Shown in pieces: positions 41,372 through 50,126 of a DNA stretch of 64,000 nt. Source of the DNA: Silanimonas sp044377035 (GTDB lineage Bacteria; Pseudomonadota; Gammaproteobacteria; Xanthomonadales; Xanthomonadaceae); the NCBI RefSeq assembly GCF_044377035.1, contig NZ_JBILJW010000017.1:9755-73754 (forward strand), read 5' to 3'. The translations under genes and the position numbers were made by a program. The stretch's first letter is position 1. Every line of letters starts with the position of its first letter. The notes below the pieces were generated by a model, which worked only from the letters and a program-made list of their open reading frames with translations, did no database searches and was not told the DNA's origin.

Positions 41372-41926
41372 ATGCCAAAGAAAATCGAACGCCGCCAGTC
41401 GTCCATCCACGGCAACGGCGTGTTCGCCACCGAGGCCATCGCCAAGGGCGAGCGCGTGGTGCGCTACAAGGGCGAAGTGCGCGCCCATGCCGACGTCGAT
41501 GCCGATTACGCGGGCCACGACGAGACCGGCCACACCTTCCTGTTCAGCCTCAACGATGAGTTCGTGATCGACGCGAACATCGACGGCAACGTCGCGCGCT
41601 GGATCAACCACAGCTGCGCGCCGAACTGCGAGGCCGTGCAGGAAGAGAACGCCAAGGGCAAGAAGCACAAGGACAAGGTCTACATCCACGCCCTGCGCGA
41701 CATCGCCGCGGGCGAGGAGCTGAGCTACAACTACGGCATCGTGCTCGACGAGCCCTACACCCCGGCGTTGAAGAAACTCTGGGAATGCCGCTGCGGCTCG
41801 GCCAAGTGCACCGGCACCATGCTGCAGCCCAAGGACGAGCCGAAGCCGAAGAAGCCGCGCAAGAAGGTCGAGCCGTCGACGTCGGCACCGGCGAAGCGCT
41901 CGAAGAAGGCCGCGGCGAAGAAGTGA
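41372..41926 (+). CDS. SET domain protein lysine methyltransferase
   Basis: A 184-aa SET protein. The GNG of the SAM pocket is at 14-16, NHSCAPNC at 79-86 (the pseudoknot), ELSYNYG at 116-122, and a post-SET triple cysteine CRCGSAKC at 139-146. Cys82 with these three could hold a zinc. The last 30 residues are a Lys/Pro/Ala-rich tail (KPKKPRKK, KRSKKAAAKK), like nucleic-acid- or histone-like tails. It would transfer methyl from SAM to a lysine; the bacterial substrate is unknown. Divergent from the VIT gene. Confidence 0.9.
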   Translation: MPKKIERRQSSIHGNGVFATEAIAKGERVVRYKGEVRAHADVDADYAGHDETGHTFLFSLNDEFVIDANIDGNVARWINHSCAPNCEAVQEENAKGKKHKDKVYIHALRDIAAGEELSYNYGIVLDEPYTPALKKLWECRCGSAKCTGTMLQPKDEPKPKKPRKKVEPSTSAPAKRSKKAAAKK

Positions 41927-42025
41927 ATCGCGGCTGACCCTGCCCCGGGGCGGGGTGACTTCCGGGTGACGCGTGCGCCCGATCGACGGTTCAGGCTGGC
42001 GGCCGTTGTTCGCCCCGAGGCCGCC

Positions 42026-44302
42026 ATGCGCCCAGTGTTCCCTCCCTCGCCGACGCGCCTCGGCCTCGTCCTGTTCGCCGCGCTGGCCGCGCAGGGCCTC
42101 GCTGCAAGGACGGCGATCACGCTCGACGGCCGCATCGATTCCGCCGAGTGGGCCGATGCCCGCCACATCACCGACTTCCGCGGTGTGCAGCCGCTCACCC
42201 GCGAGCCCGCATCGCTGGGTACCGAGGCCTGGGTGAAATCGACCCCCGACGGCCTCGCCATCGCCTTCCGCAACCACCAGCCCGCCGGCGTGCCTCGGCT
42301 CGCTCCGCGCGGCGGACGCGACAACGTGCCGCCCGCGGACCGCGTCAACGTCTACGTCGATTTCGACGGCGACGGCCGCAGCGGCTACAACTTCGTGGTG
42401 ACGATGGCCGGCGACATCGGCGACACCACGATCGCCAACGAGAACCAGTTCAACGACGACTGGGACGGCGATTGGCAGCAGGCCACCTCGGAGGATGCCG
42501 AGGGCTGGTCGGCCGAGGTGCTGATCCCCTGGCACGTCGCGCCGATGGCGCAGTCGAAGGACGGCCAACGCACGATCGGGCTCTCACTGGACCGCGTGAT
42601 CGGTCACAGCAATGCGCGCTACGGCTGGCCGACGGTGAGCTGGAACGAGCCGCGCTTCCTGTCGGTGCTGGAGAAGATCGAGGTGCCGGCCTTCGAGCAG
42701 TCACTGCTCGCCATCACGCCCTATGTCTCGGGCCTGCAGGACCAGGTGGACGGCCGCTTCCGGAGTGCCGCCGGTGCCGACCTGTTCTGGAAGCCGAACG
42801 GGCGCTTCCAGCTCTCGGCCACGCTCAATCCCGATTTCGGCCAGGTCGAGAGCGACGAGCTGGTGGTGAACTTCGGCGCGACCGAAGTGTTCTTCAACGA
42901 CAAGCGGCCCTTCTTCACTGAGAACCAGGCCTACTTCGACGTCGGCTTCGGCGGCCTGAACAACGCCAACCGGCTGCTCTACACCCGTCGCGTCGGCGCT
43001 GGTGCCGACGATGGCCGCGGTGCCGGCGACGTGACCGGCGCGGTGAAGCTCAACGGCAGCGCCGGCCGCATCGGCTACGGCCTGTTCGCGGCGACCGAGG
43101 ACGGCCCGGCGGGTCGCGATTTCGTCGCGGCGCGCGCCAGCACGGCCGGCGAGGGCTGGACGAGCGGCGCGATGCTGACCGAAGTGAAGCGCCCCTTCCT
43201 CGACCGCGTGGCGCGTGTTGCGTCCTTCGACCAGGTCTGGACGCCGCATGACGGCCTGACCGTGCGCGGCGGGCTCGCGGCCTCCGACATCGAGGACCCG
43301 ACCCGCGGCGGCCGCGACAGCGGCGGCCAGCTGCGCATCGACCACGAGCTCGGCGGCGGCTGGCGGCAGCAGCTGTATGCCCTGCACCTCGGCAAGAACC
43401 TGCAGTTGAACGATTTCGGTTTCCTCGAGCGCAACAATTTCAACTACGTGCGCTATGAAGTGGCGAAGCGCGAGGCCGATCTTCCCGAGGACAGCCGGTT
43501 CGCCTCGCACCAGACGCGCTACGCCGCCTCCAGCCGCTACAACGACCGCGGCCTGCGCCTCTTCAACACGGTGGCCATCAACCAGTACAGCGAGTACCGC
43601 GACGGCGGCAACCGGCTCTGGGACGTCTTCGTCACCGGCCCGCTCAACGACGACCTCGTCCTGCGCGGCAACGGCCACGTGCGTCTGCCCCGGCGCGTCG
43701 GGATCTTCGCCGAGCGCTACTGGGCGCGTGTGCCCGAGGGGCGCTTCGAGCACTACGGCAAGCTGCGCAGCGTCAACGAGGGCTTCGACGGCGGCAGCAG
43801 GCGGCTTGTCGAACTTCTCGGCGAAACCACCTACCACGCCAACGACCGCCTGCGCTTCACCGCGAGCCTGCAGCTCATCGACAACCCGGACTGGGTGATC
43901 TGGCGTGGCGGCAATGCCTTGGGGCAGTTCTCCGGCCAGCAGGCCTTCCTCTCGGCCGGCACCACCTGGCAGATCGATGCGAAGCAGGAACTGCGCGTGC
44001 GCCTCGAAGCCATCGGCCTCGACGCCGAGGCCCGCGCCCTCTGGCGCGTGGCGCCGGGCGGCGTCGCAAGCCGCACCACCGAGCCGCTGGATGATTTCGC
44101 GCTGCGCAACCTCGGCTTCCAGGTGCGCTACCGCTACCAGATCGCGCCGCTCTCCGACCTCTACATCGCCTACGTGCGCGGCGGTTCGCTGTTCCAGGAA
44201 TCGCAGGACGGCTTCAGCCTCGGAGACGAGTTCGGCAATGCCTTCGACCTGCGCGACAGCGAGCAGCTGCTGGTCAAGCTGAGCTACCGCTTCACGATCT
44301 GA
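42026..44302 (+). CDS. DUF5916 family protein with CBM9-like domain (outer-membrane type)
   Basis: A 758-aa exported protein. After a signal peptide (cleavage near GLAAR-T), the first 190 residues look like a CBM9-type carbohydrate-binding module (ITLDGRIDSAEWADA, VYVDFDGDGRSGYNF, then WSAEVLIPW). The rest is a DUF5916 region rich in alternating amphipathic strands, ending with SYRFTI: a C-terminal aromatic/hydrophobic strand as in beta-barrel proteins. Conserved blocks include LNPDFGQVESDELVVNFGA and FFTENQAYF. The function is unknown, but the make-up suggests an outer-membrane barrel with a sugar-binding extension. The start at 42026 was chosen for the signal peptide. Confidence 0.85.
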   Translation: MRPVFPPSPTRLGLVLFAALAAQGLAARTAITLDGRIDSAEWADARHITDFRGVQPLTREPASLGTEAWVKSTPDGLAIAFRNHQPAGVPRLAPRGGRDNVPPADRVNVYVDFDGDGRSGYNFVVTMAGDIGDTTIANENQFNDDWDGDWQQATSEDAEGWSAEVLIPWHVAPMAQSKDGQRTIGLSLDRVIGHSNARYGWPTVSWNEPRFLSVLEKIEVPAFEQSLLAITPYVSGLQDQVDGRFRSAAGADLFWKPNGRFQLSATLNPDFGQVESDELVVNFGATEVFFNDKRPFFTENQAYFDVGFGGLNNANRLLYTRRVGAGADDGRGAGDVTGAVKLNGSAGRIGYGLFAATEDGPAGRDFVAARASTAGEGWTSGAMLTEVKRPFLDRVARVASFDQVWTPHDGLTVRGGLAASDIEDPTRGGRDSGGQLRIDHELGGGWRQQLYALHLGKNLQLNDFGFLERNNFNYVRYEVAKREADLPEDSRFASHQTRYAASSRYNDRGLRLFNTVAINQYSEYRDGGNRLWDVFVTGPLNDDLVLRGNGHVRLPRRVGIFAERYWARVPEGRFEHYGKLRSVNEGFDGGSRRLVELLGETTYHANDRLRFTASLQLIDNPDWVIWRGGNALGQFSGQQAFLSAGTTWQIDAKQELRVRLEAIGLDAEARALWRVAPGGVASRTTEPLDDFALRNLGFQVRYRYQIAPLSDLYIAYVRGGSLFQESQDGFSLGDEFGNAFDLRDSEQLLVKLSYRFTI

Positions 44303-44309
44303 AGCGGCG

Positions 44310-44726
44310 TCAGCGCCGGCCGTGCCGCCTCGGCGGCACGAGCCACCACAGCGCCAGCGACAGCGCGGCCCAGCCGAGATAGATCGGGATCAATACCCCC
44401 AGCGGCACGTCGACATACAGCGCCTCGGCGAGCAGGGTTTCGATGAAGCCTCCACCGCTGCCGTGTTGGCCGGCGCCGCGGCGCAGCTCGGCCTCCCAGA
44501 CGGTGAGGAAGCACAGGTCGCCGAGCGCCGCCTGCAGGGCGACCACGGCCATGCCGCCGAGGTGCGCCAGCCGCAGCCCGCGATGCCGCACCCAGCGCCA
44601 GCCGCGCCACGCGCCGGCGAGGATGGCCGGCGGCATCACGACGTTGAAGACCACGACGGCGAGGTGCAGCGCGAGGATCGCGTCGGCCAGCGCGAGCGAC
44701 GTGGTCGGACTGAACGCGCCGGACAT
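44310..44726 (-). CDS. DUF2784 family membrane protein
   Basis: A 138-aa protein with four predicted membrane helices (about 12-40, 55-72, 95-112, 113-130). The LHLAVVVFNVVMPPAILAGAWRGW pattern and the GLRLAHLGGM block are typical of DUF2784. The role is unknown. It converges with the DUF5916 gene, leaving 7 bases between the stops, and is 18 bases downstream of the amidohydrolase stop, so it may be cotranscribed. Confidence 0.82.
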   Translation of the reverse strand: MSGAFSPTTSLALADAILALHLAVVVFNVVMPPAILAGAWRGWRWVRHRGLRLAHLGGMAVVALQAALGDLCFLTVWEAELRRGAGQHGSGGGFIETLLAEALYVDVPLGVLIPIYLGWAALSLALWWLVPPRRHGRR

Positions 44727-44744
44727 CGCCGGTGTCGCGGCCGG

Positions 44745-46115
44745 TCAGGGCAGGGTGACGACCGCGCGGTCGACGGCCTTCTCGGGCATCGGCACCACGC
44801 GGCCTGCCGCCACCACGAGACGGATGCGGTCGCGCTGCAGGGCGGCGAGGTCGGCGAGCGGGTCGCCCTCCACCACCACCACGTCGCCCGAGAAGCCGGG
44901 CGCCAGCTGGCCGATCTCGTTCTCGAGGCCGAGCAGCTGCGCCGCGGTGCGGGTGGCCGAGACCACGACTTCCTGCGGGCTCATGCCGCCGTACTGCACC
45001 ATCAGCGGCATCTCCTCGGCGTTGCGGCCGTGTTCGGAGACGCCGGAATCGGTGCCGTAGGCGATGGGCAGGCCGGCCTGGCGCGCGGCGGCGATGTTCT
45101 TGCCGGTGGCTTCGAGGCGCACGCGGATCTTCGCCGCGACGACGGCCGTGTAGAGGCCCTTCGGAAGGTTCTCGCGATAGGCGATGGTCGGCGACAGGGT
45201 CGGCACGAGGTAGGTGCCGCTGGCCTTCATCGCGCGGATGCCGGCCTCGTCGACGTAGGTGCCGTGCTCGATCGAATCGACGCCGGCGCGCGCCGCAGCG
45301 GCCACGCCCTCGGCGCCGTGCGCGTGCGAGGCCACCTTCAGCCCGAGTTGATGGGCGGTATCAACGATCGCCTTCATCTCGGCATCGGTGAAGTGCTGGC
45401 CGAGCCCGCGGTTCTGCTGCGAGAGCACGCCGCCGGTGGCTGCGAACTTGATGACGTCCGCCCCCGCGCGCGACAGCGTGCGCACCACTTCGGCGCACTG
45501 CTCGGCGCCGGTGCAGGTGTTGCCGCCGTCCATCGCCCGCGTCACTTCGGGACGGAAGCCGGTGAGGTCGCCGTGGCCGCCAATGATCGAAACCATCCGC
45601 CCAGCGGAGAGGATGCGCGGGCCGGGCACGTCACCCTCGCGGATGGCGTCGCGCAGGGCGTAGCCCGAGCCGCCCGGCGCGCCGAGGTCTCGCACCGTGG
45701 TGAAGCCGGCCTGCACGGTGCGAAGCGCATTGCGTACGCCCATGATTGCCGCGCGTTCGTCGGTTTCGACCACGGACTGCCAGAACGGTTCGGCCGGATT
45801 GCCGGTGAGGTGCACGTGGCTGTCGATCAGGCCCGGCAGCACCGTGTGGGTCGTGCCTTGGAAGCGGAACTCGCTCACCCGGCCCTCGCCCTCGGGCGTG
45901 GCCACTTCGGCGTCGGCGCCGGGCAGCAGCGCCTCGATGCGGCCGCCGCGGATCACCAGCGTGGCCGGGGCCACGCGGCCGGTGGCCGGATCAGCCAGCA
46001 CGCGCTCGGCGCGCACGATGACGATGTCCTGCGCCGTCGCGGGAGCGCCTTGGGCGATCGCAACGGTGGGCAGCAGGCAGGCGAGAGTGAGCAGCGGGCG
46101 ACGGAAGCGGCGCAT
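44745..46115 (-). CDS. Exported metal-dependent amidohydrolase
   Basis: A 456-aa amidohydrolase-superfamily enzyme (imidazolonepropionase/Xaa-Pro dipeptidase-like group) with a signal peptide (cleavage near AIAQG). Metal and catalytic motifs: PGLIDSHVHL (HxH), VIKFAATGG (possible carboxylated Lys), SHAHG, SIEHG, and the catalytic Asp in YGTDSGVSEHG. Related enzymes split peptides or cyclic amides in the periplasm. The long upstream open frame is not coding; the ATG at 46115 yields the signal peptide. Confidence 0.9.
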   Translation of the reverse strand: MRRFRRPLLTLACLLPTVAIAQGAPATAQDIVIVRAERVLADPATGRVAPATLVIRGGRIEALLPGADAEVATPEGEGRVSEFRFQGTTHTVLPGLIDSHVHLTGNPAEPFWQSVVETDERAAIMGVRNALRTVQAGFTTVRDLGAPGGSGYALRDAIREGDVPGPRILSAGRMVSIIGGHGDLTGFRPEVTRAMDGGNTCTGAEQCAEVVRTLSRAGADVIKFAATGGVLSQQNRGLGQHFTDAEMKAIVDTAHQLGLKVASHAHGAEGVAAAARAGVDSIEHGTYVDEAGIRAMKASGTYLVPTLSPTIAYRENLPKGLYTAVVAAKIRVRLEATGKNIAAARQAGLPIAYGTDSGVSEHGRNAEEMPLMVQYGGMSPQEVVVSATRTAAQLLGLENEIGQLAPGFSGDVVVVEGDPLADLAALQRDRIRLVVAAGRVVPMPEKAVDRAVVTLP

Positions 46116-46223
46116 GGGGACCTGGGCGGAGTCGGGACGAGCCGCGAGCATAGCCCCCGATGGCCGCCTCGCGGCGGGCAGGGGTGGGCCCTCCCAAGCA
46201 AACCGCCTGCTGGAGGGCGGGCG

Positions 46224-46229
46224 TAGACT
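46224..46229 (+). promoter_or_regulatory. Candidate -10 box of osmC
   Basis: TAGACT lies 33 bases before the osmC ATG in the gap divergent from the amidohydrolase gene. An identical hexamer precedes the S9 peptidase gene at 58236. The -35 is not evident. Confidence 0.33.
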
Positions 46230-46262
46230 CCTGCGCTTCTCCCCCACCCTAGGAATGTCGCC

Positions 46263-46700
46263 ATGGCCACGCTGCCCCGCACCGCTACCGCCTTCTGGGA
46301 AGGCGCCCTCAAGACCGGACGCGGCGGCATCAGCACGCCGCAGAGCGGGGTGTTCGCCGAGCAGCGCTTCGGCTTCGGCACGCGCTTCGGCGACGAGAAG
46401 GGAACGAACCCCGAGGAGCTGATCGCCGCCGCGCATGCCGGCTGCTATTCGATGGCCTTGGGCTTCATGCTCGAGACCGCCGGCCATGTCGTCACGCGCA
46501 TCGACACCGAAGCGAAGCTCGCTCTGTCGGTCGGCGAAGCCAGCGGCCCGGCCATCACCGGGATCGCGCTGACGGTGCGCGCCACCGTGCCCGGTCTCGA
46601 CGCGGCGAGCTTCGCCGAGTTCGCCAACAACGCCAAGGCCAACTGCGTGGTGTCGAAGGCGCTGTCGGTGCCGATCACCCTGGACGCCGCGCTGCGTTGA
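46263..46700 (+). CDS. osmC: OsmC family peroxiredoxin
   Basis: A 145-aa hydroperoxide reductase of the OsmC group. The two reactive cysteines are present: Cys61 in HAGCYSMAL and Cys128 in KANCVVSKAL, with Arg and Glu near residue 50 (NPEELIAAAHAG). It detoxifies organic hydroperoxides, taking electrons from a thiol system. It overlaps the next gene by 4 bases. Confidence 0.92.
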   Translation: MATLPRTATAFWEGALKTGRGGISTPQSGVFAEQRFGFGTRFGDEKGTNPEELIAAAHAGCYSMALGFMLETAGHVVTRIDTEAKLALSVGEASGPAITGIALTVRATVPGLDAASFAEFANNAKANCVVSKALSVPITLDAALR

Positions 46701-47401
46701 ACCCGCGCGCGCTGTTCCTGCACGGCGCCGGCGCCTGGGGTGGCCAGTGGGTGATCTGGCGTCGCCTGTTCGAAGCCGAGGGCTGGCAGGTTGATGCGCC
46801 GGATTTCGAGCCGGCCGCCGGAGGCCTCGCTGCGACGCGCTTCGACGATTACGTGGCGCAGGCGGTCGATGCGGTGGAGGCGGCGCCCGTCGACGTCCTG
46901 GTGGGTGCCAGCCTCGGTGGGCTGTTGGCCGTCGCGGCCATGGCGCGCGTGGCGCAGGCATCGCGCCCCCGGGCCCTCGTCCTCGTGAATCCGCTGCCGC
47001 CGGCGCCCTGGATCGCGGCGGTTCCGCCGTTCACTAACTCCAGCGATGTCGTGCCCTGGTGCTCCGAGGGACGCTTCGCGAGCACGCAACGCGCCCTGCC
47101 CGAGGCGGGCTTCGCCGACCAGCAGCTCGCCTTCCGGCATTGGCGCGATGAAAGCGCCGCCGTGTTGCATGAAGCGCACGCCGGCCTGCCGTGGTCCGAC
47201 ACCGGCGTTCCCACGCTCCTCATCGCTAGCGACGCCGACGAGGCCATCCCGCCGGCGGTGTCGGGTGCCTACGCGCAGGGCATCGGCGCCAGTCTGTGCC
47301 GCGTGCCCGGCGGGCACGTCGCGCCGGTGATGGGGCCTTCGGCGGTGCGGTCCGCGCAGGCGGCACTGGCTTGGCTGGCGCCCGCGCTGTCGGTGCCTTG
47401 A
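46697..47401 (+). CDS. Alpha/beta hydrolase
   Basis: A 234-aa protein that appears to begin with TTG in a 4-base overlap (TTGA) with the osmC stop; no ATG or GTG precedes the first strand. The oxyanion loop is in LFLHGAGAWGGQW, nucleophile Ser72 in VGASLGGLLA, the acid probably in IASDADEAIPP and the His in GGHVAPVMG. The substrate is unknown. Coupling to osmC suggests a shared stress role. Confidence 0.83.
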   Translation: MNPRALFLHGAGAWGGQWVIWRRLFEAEGWQVDAPDFEPAAGGLAATRFDDYVAQAVDAVEAAPVDVLVGASLGGLLAVAAMARVAQASRPRALVLVNPLPPAPWIAAVPPFTNSSDVVPWCSEGRFASTQRALPEAGFADQQLAFRHWRDESAAVLHEAHAGLPWSDTGVPTLLIASDADEAIPPAVSGAYAQGIGASLCRVPGGHVAPVMGPSAVRSAQAALAWLAPALSVP

Positions 47402-47517
47402 ACGCCGGCTTTCGGCCCGCTGAACGCGCCGTCGCCCTGCCGTCCGATTAAGCCTGCGTTGACCCGCGCGGCCCGAGTCTCTCCTTGCGCCGCACTCCCG
47501 CGGCCCGGAGAGACTCG

Positions 47518-48135
47518 ATGATCCGCCGCACCGCCCTCGTGGCCGCCCTTGCCCTCGTCGCCGGCACCGCTTCGGCGCAGTACTACGACAGCCGCTACGA
47601 CTCGGGCTATCGCGGCGACAACGGCCCGCGCTGGGACACCGCGCGCGTGGTGAACGTCGATCCGATCCTCGCCCCGGGCGAGCCCAGCTACCGCCAGCAG
47701 TGCTGGCAGGAGCCGGTGCGCTACGTCAGCCGCGAGCGCGGCTACGGCTACGACGATCGCCGCTACGCGCGCCAGGGCGGCCCGGGCTCGGCCACCAACA
47801 CCGTGCTGGGCGGCATCGTCGGCGCGGCCATCGGCCGCCAGTTCGGCGACGGCGACGGCCGCCGTGCGGCGACCGTGGCCGGTGCGCTGCTTGGTGGTGC
47901 CATCGCCAATGACCGCAGCCGCCAGCGCTACGACGACGGCTACGGCCGCAGCTACGAGCGCGAGACCGTGCGCTACGAGCAGCGCTGCCAGACGGTGTCG
48001 GACGGCCGCAGCGAGGACCGCGTGGTCGGCTACCGCGTCGCCTACGACTACAACGGCCACGTCTACACGACGGAAACGCCCTACCACCCGGGCGATTCGA
48101 TCCGCGTCCGCGTGGACGTGGTGCCGGAAACCTGA
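47518..48135 (+). CDS. Glycine-zipper 2TM-domain exported protein
   Basis: A 205-aa protein with signal peptide (cleavage near ASAQY), a Tyr/Arg/Gly-rich segment, and a glycine zipper GGIVGAAIGRQFGDGDGRR...AGALLGGAIAND (about residues 100-135) of the Rick_17kDa/Gly-zipper_2 type. The second half repeats short Tyr/Arg-rich patches (YDDGYGRSYERE) and ends in a strand-rich tail. Two cysteines (QQCWQEP, QRCQTVS) may pair. It is probably an envelope protein. The ATG at 47518 lies 33 bases into the open frame and gives the signal peptide. Confidence 0.82.
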   Translation: MIRRTALVAALALVAGTASAQYYDSRYDSGYRGDNGPRWDTARVVNVDPILAPGEPSYRQQCWQEPVRYVSRERGYGYDDRRYARQGGPGSATNTVLGGIVGAAIGRQFGDGDGRRAATVAGALLGGAIANDRSRQRYDDGYGRSYERETVRYEQRCQTVSDGRSEDRVVGYRVAYDYNGHVYTTETPYHPGDSIRVRVDVVPET

Positions 48136-48160
48136 TTCCTCTTGCTTCTAGCGCTGAACC

Positions 48161-48185
48161 AACGCCCCGCCTCGCGCGGGGCGTT
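48161..48185. terminator. Convergent-gene hairpin
   Basis: AACGCCCCGC and GCGGGGCGTT form a 10-bp perfect stem with loop CTCGC, midway between the stops of the glycine-zipper and phzF-like genes. No U-run follows on either side (GTCGTT on plus), so it is at best a weak intrinsic terminator; it may act in both directions. Confidence 0.55.
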
Positions 48186-48190
48186 GTCGT

Positions 48191-49075
48191 TCACCAGCGC
48201 AGTGACCCGGCGACCACCGTCTGCGTCGCGCCGCCCACCCAGATCCGCCCGTCCTCGCGCAGCAGCGAGAGCCGCGCGTCTCGGCCCACCTCGCGGCCCT
48301 GGCTGACGACGTAGCGGTCCCCAAGGTCCGTGGCTTGGCCGGTCGCATGCAGGTAGCCGGCCAATGCGGCGTTCGCCGCGCCCGACGCCGGATCCTCGTA
48401 ATGGCCGTGGAAGGGCATCAGCGCGCGCACGACGAGGCCGTATTCGGCACCCGCGCAGCGCGCGAACACGGCGAGGCCCATCGCCTCGTGCGGTGAGGCC
48501 AGCGAGGCGATGCCGTCGAAATCCGGCGTCCAGCCGCGCACCGCGGCTTCGTCCACGAGTTCGGCGGCCCACCAGCGGCGGCCGCTGTCGATCAGCGCGG
48601 CGCCGGCCTTTGAGAGCCGCTCACCGAGCAGCGCCCGCAGGCCAGCATCCTCGCCCCCGCGGCGCCCCAGCACTTGCGTGGCCGGGGCCTGCACGAACAA
48701 GGCCTGCGTGGCACCAGCACCTTCCACGCGCACCGGCAGCAGCCCGGCGCCGCACTCCTGCACCAGTTGGCGCGTGCCATGGGTGGCCTCGCGCGGCGTG
48801 GCGAGCCCGGCCGCAAGGACCGCATGGGCGGTGCCGACGCTCGGGTGCCCGGCGAAGGCCAATTCGCGGCGCGGAGTGAAGATGCGCACGCGGTAGCTGG
48901 CCTCCGGCGTGGTCGGCGGCAGCACGAAGGTGGTTTCGATCACGTTCGTCCACGCGGCGATGCGCTGCATGGCTTCGGTGTCGAGGCCCTCGGCGTCGAG
49001 GACGACCGCCAACGGATTGCCGGCGCCGGCGCGCGGCGCGAACACATCCAGATGCATGAAGCGGCGTGTCACCAC
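48191..49075 (-). CDS. PhzF family isomerase (downstream copy)
   Basis: A 294-aa protein of the PhzF/diaminopimelate-epimerase fold. Two related halves are visible; the likely catalytic Glu47 lies in NVIETTFVLPP. AFAGHPSVGTAHAVL and YEDPASGAANAALAGYL are family signatures. PhzF itself isomerises trans-2,3-dihydro-3-hydroxyanthranilate, but most homologues have unknown substrates, and no phenazine genes are here. It overlaps the 3' end of its paralogue by 7 bases. Confidence 0.9.
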   Translation of the reverse strand: MVTRRFMHLDVFAPRAGAGNPLAVVLDAEGLDTEAMQRIAAWTNVIETTFVLPPTTPEASYRVRIFTPRRELAFAGHPSVGTAHAVLAAGLATPREATHGTRQLVQECGAGLLPVRVEGAGATQALFVQAPATQVLGRRGGEDAGLRALLGERLSKAGAALIDSGRRWWAAELVDEAAVRGWTPDFDGIASLASPHEAMGLAVFARCAGAEYGLVVRALMPFHGHYEDPASGAANAALAGYLHATGQATDLGDRYVVSQGREVGRDARLSLLREDGRIWVGGATQTVVAGSLRW

Positions 49076-49956
49076 GTCAGCGTGCCCTCGATGACGGTCT
49101 GCGTCAGGCCGCCGATCCAGACCTCGCCCTCGGCATCAACCTCGATCTCGACCACGCCGTCGCGGCCCACTTCGCGGCCCTGCGAGCTGCGGAAACGCGC
49201 CGACGGCAGGGCGTTGTTCGCGCGCAGCCATGCGGCGATGGCGGCGTTGGCGCTGCCGGTGACCGGGTCTTCCGGAATGCCGTCGGCCGGGACGAACGCC
49301 CTGACGACGAGGGCGTAGTCCGGCCCGCTGCAGCGGGCGAACACCGCGACACCCACGCTGCCGTCGGCCCGGTTCGCCGCGGCCATCGCTTCGAGGTCCG
49401 GTGCCAAGCGGCGCAAGGTCGCTTCGTCGGCGAGCTCGATGCACCACCAGCGCGGGCCGTTGTCGATGAGGGCGGGACGCACCGCGCCCAGCGCCGCGCC
49501 TAGGAGGCTGGCCAGCACGGCGCGGGAATCCGCCGCGCGTTCAACACCGCGCGGTGCGCGCACGTGGATCACGCGCGCCGCACCCTCGCCGCTGATGCGC
49601 AGGGGCAGCAGGCCGGCCGCGCATTCCTGCACTAGGGCGCCGCTATCGGCCGCCGCCGTCGGCGTCGCGAGGCCGCGCTCCAGCACCGCGTGCGCGGTCC
49701 CGACGCTCGGGTGGCCGGCGAAGGGCAGTTCCTGCCGCGGCGTGAAAATGCGCAGGCGGTAATCGGCCCCGGGCTGCGTGGCCGGAAGCACGAAGGTGGT
49801 TTCGGACAGGTTGAGCCACGCGGCGAGGGCCTGCATGGCGGCGGTGTCGAAGTCGTCCGCGCCGAACACCACGCCCAGGGGATTGCCCCGGCCTGGCTGG
49901 TCGGCGAAGACGTCGAGCTGCATGTAGTCGCGTTGGACAGGATCACGAGTCGTCAT
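49069..49956 (-). CDS. PhzF family isomerase (upstream copy)
   Basis: A 295-aa paralogue of the neighbouring gene, in tandem on the same strand. The same motifs occur: Glu52 in LSETTFVLPA, PFAGHPSVGTAHAVL, and EDPVTGSANAAIAAWL. The similarity along the whole length points to a gene duplication. The frame is open far upstream; the ATG at 49956 puts the conserved MQLDVFAD block at residue 12, as expected. Confidence 0.9.
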   Translation of the reverse strand: MTTRDPVQRDYMQLDVFADQPGRGNPLGVVFGADDFDTAAMQALAAWLNLSETTFVLPATQPGADYRLRIFTPRQELPFAGHPSVGTAHAVLERGLATPTAAADSGALVQECAAGLLPLRISGEGAARVIHVRAPRGVERAADSRAVLASLLGAALGAVRPALIDNGPRWWCIELADEATLRRLAPDLEAMAAANRADGSVGVAVFARCSGPDYALVVRAFVPADGIPEDPVTGSANAAIAAWLRANNALPSARFRSSQGREVGRDGVVEIEVDAEGEVWIGGLTQTVIEGTLTW

Positions 49957-50043
49957 GCGCACAGTGTCCCCGCTGCCCGCGCTTCGCCACAAGACGCGCA
50001 GTGGATCGACCACGGCCCCTCGGCGTCCACGGTGGGGCCACGG

Positions 50044-50049
50044 TATCCT
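50044..50049 (+). promoter_or_regulatory. Candidate -10 box of lysAC
   Basis: TATCCT, about 92 bases before the lysAC ATG. The run TATCCTTGC recurs before the S9 peptidase gene at 61999. The -35 is not clear. If used, transcription would start at the first arm of the leader hairpin. Confidence 0.38.
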
Positions 50050-50055
50050 TGCGCT

Positions 50056-50083
50056 GCCGCCTCTCGAGGCGGCATTCCTTTTT
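50056..50083 (+). promoter_or_regulatory. Terminator-like leader hairpin of lysAC
   Basis: GCCGCCT and AGGCGGC pair in a 7-bp stem with loop CTCG, followed by ATTCC and TTTTT. This has the form of an intrinsic terminator or attenuator, yet it lies between the promoter-like box and the gene, with no upstream gene on this strand. It may therefore be a leader control element. It could also just protect the 5' end. Confidence 0.5.
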
Positions 50084-50126
50084 CCCGAAGCCCCAGAACC
50101 CAAGGCCCTGTGAGGTGCCAACCCCG

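Noticed and set aside
48191..49956. Phenazine biosynthesis
   Set aside because: Only PhzF-fold proteins are present; no phzA, B, D, E or G is nearby. The PhzF fold is common in proteins of other function.
50056..50083. Terminator of an upstream gene
   Set aside because: The upstream gene runs the other way, and the T-run lies on the plus side. No plus-strand transcript is known to come from before it.
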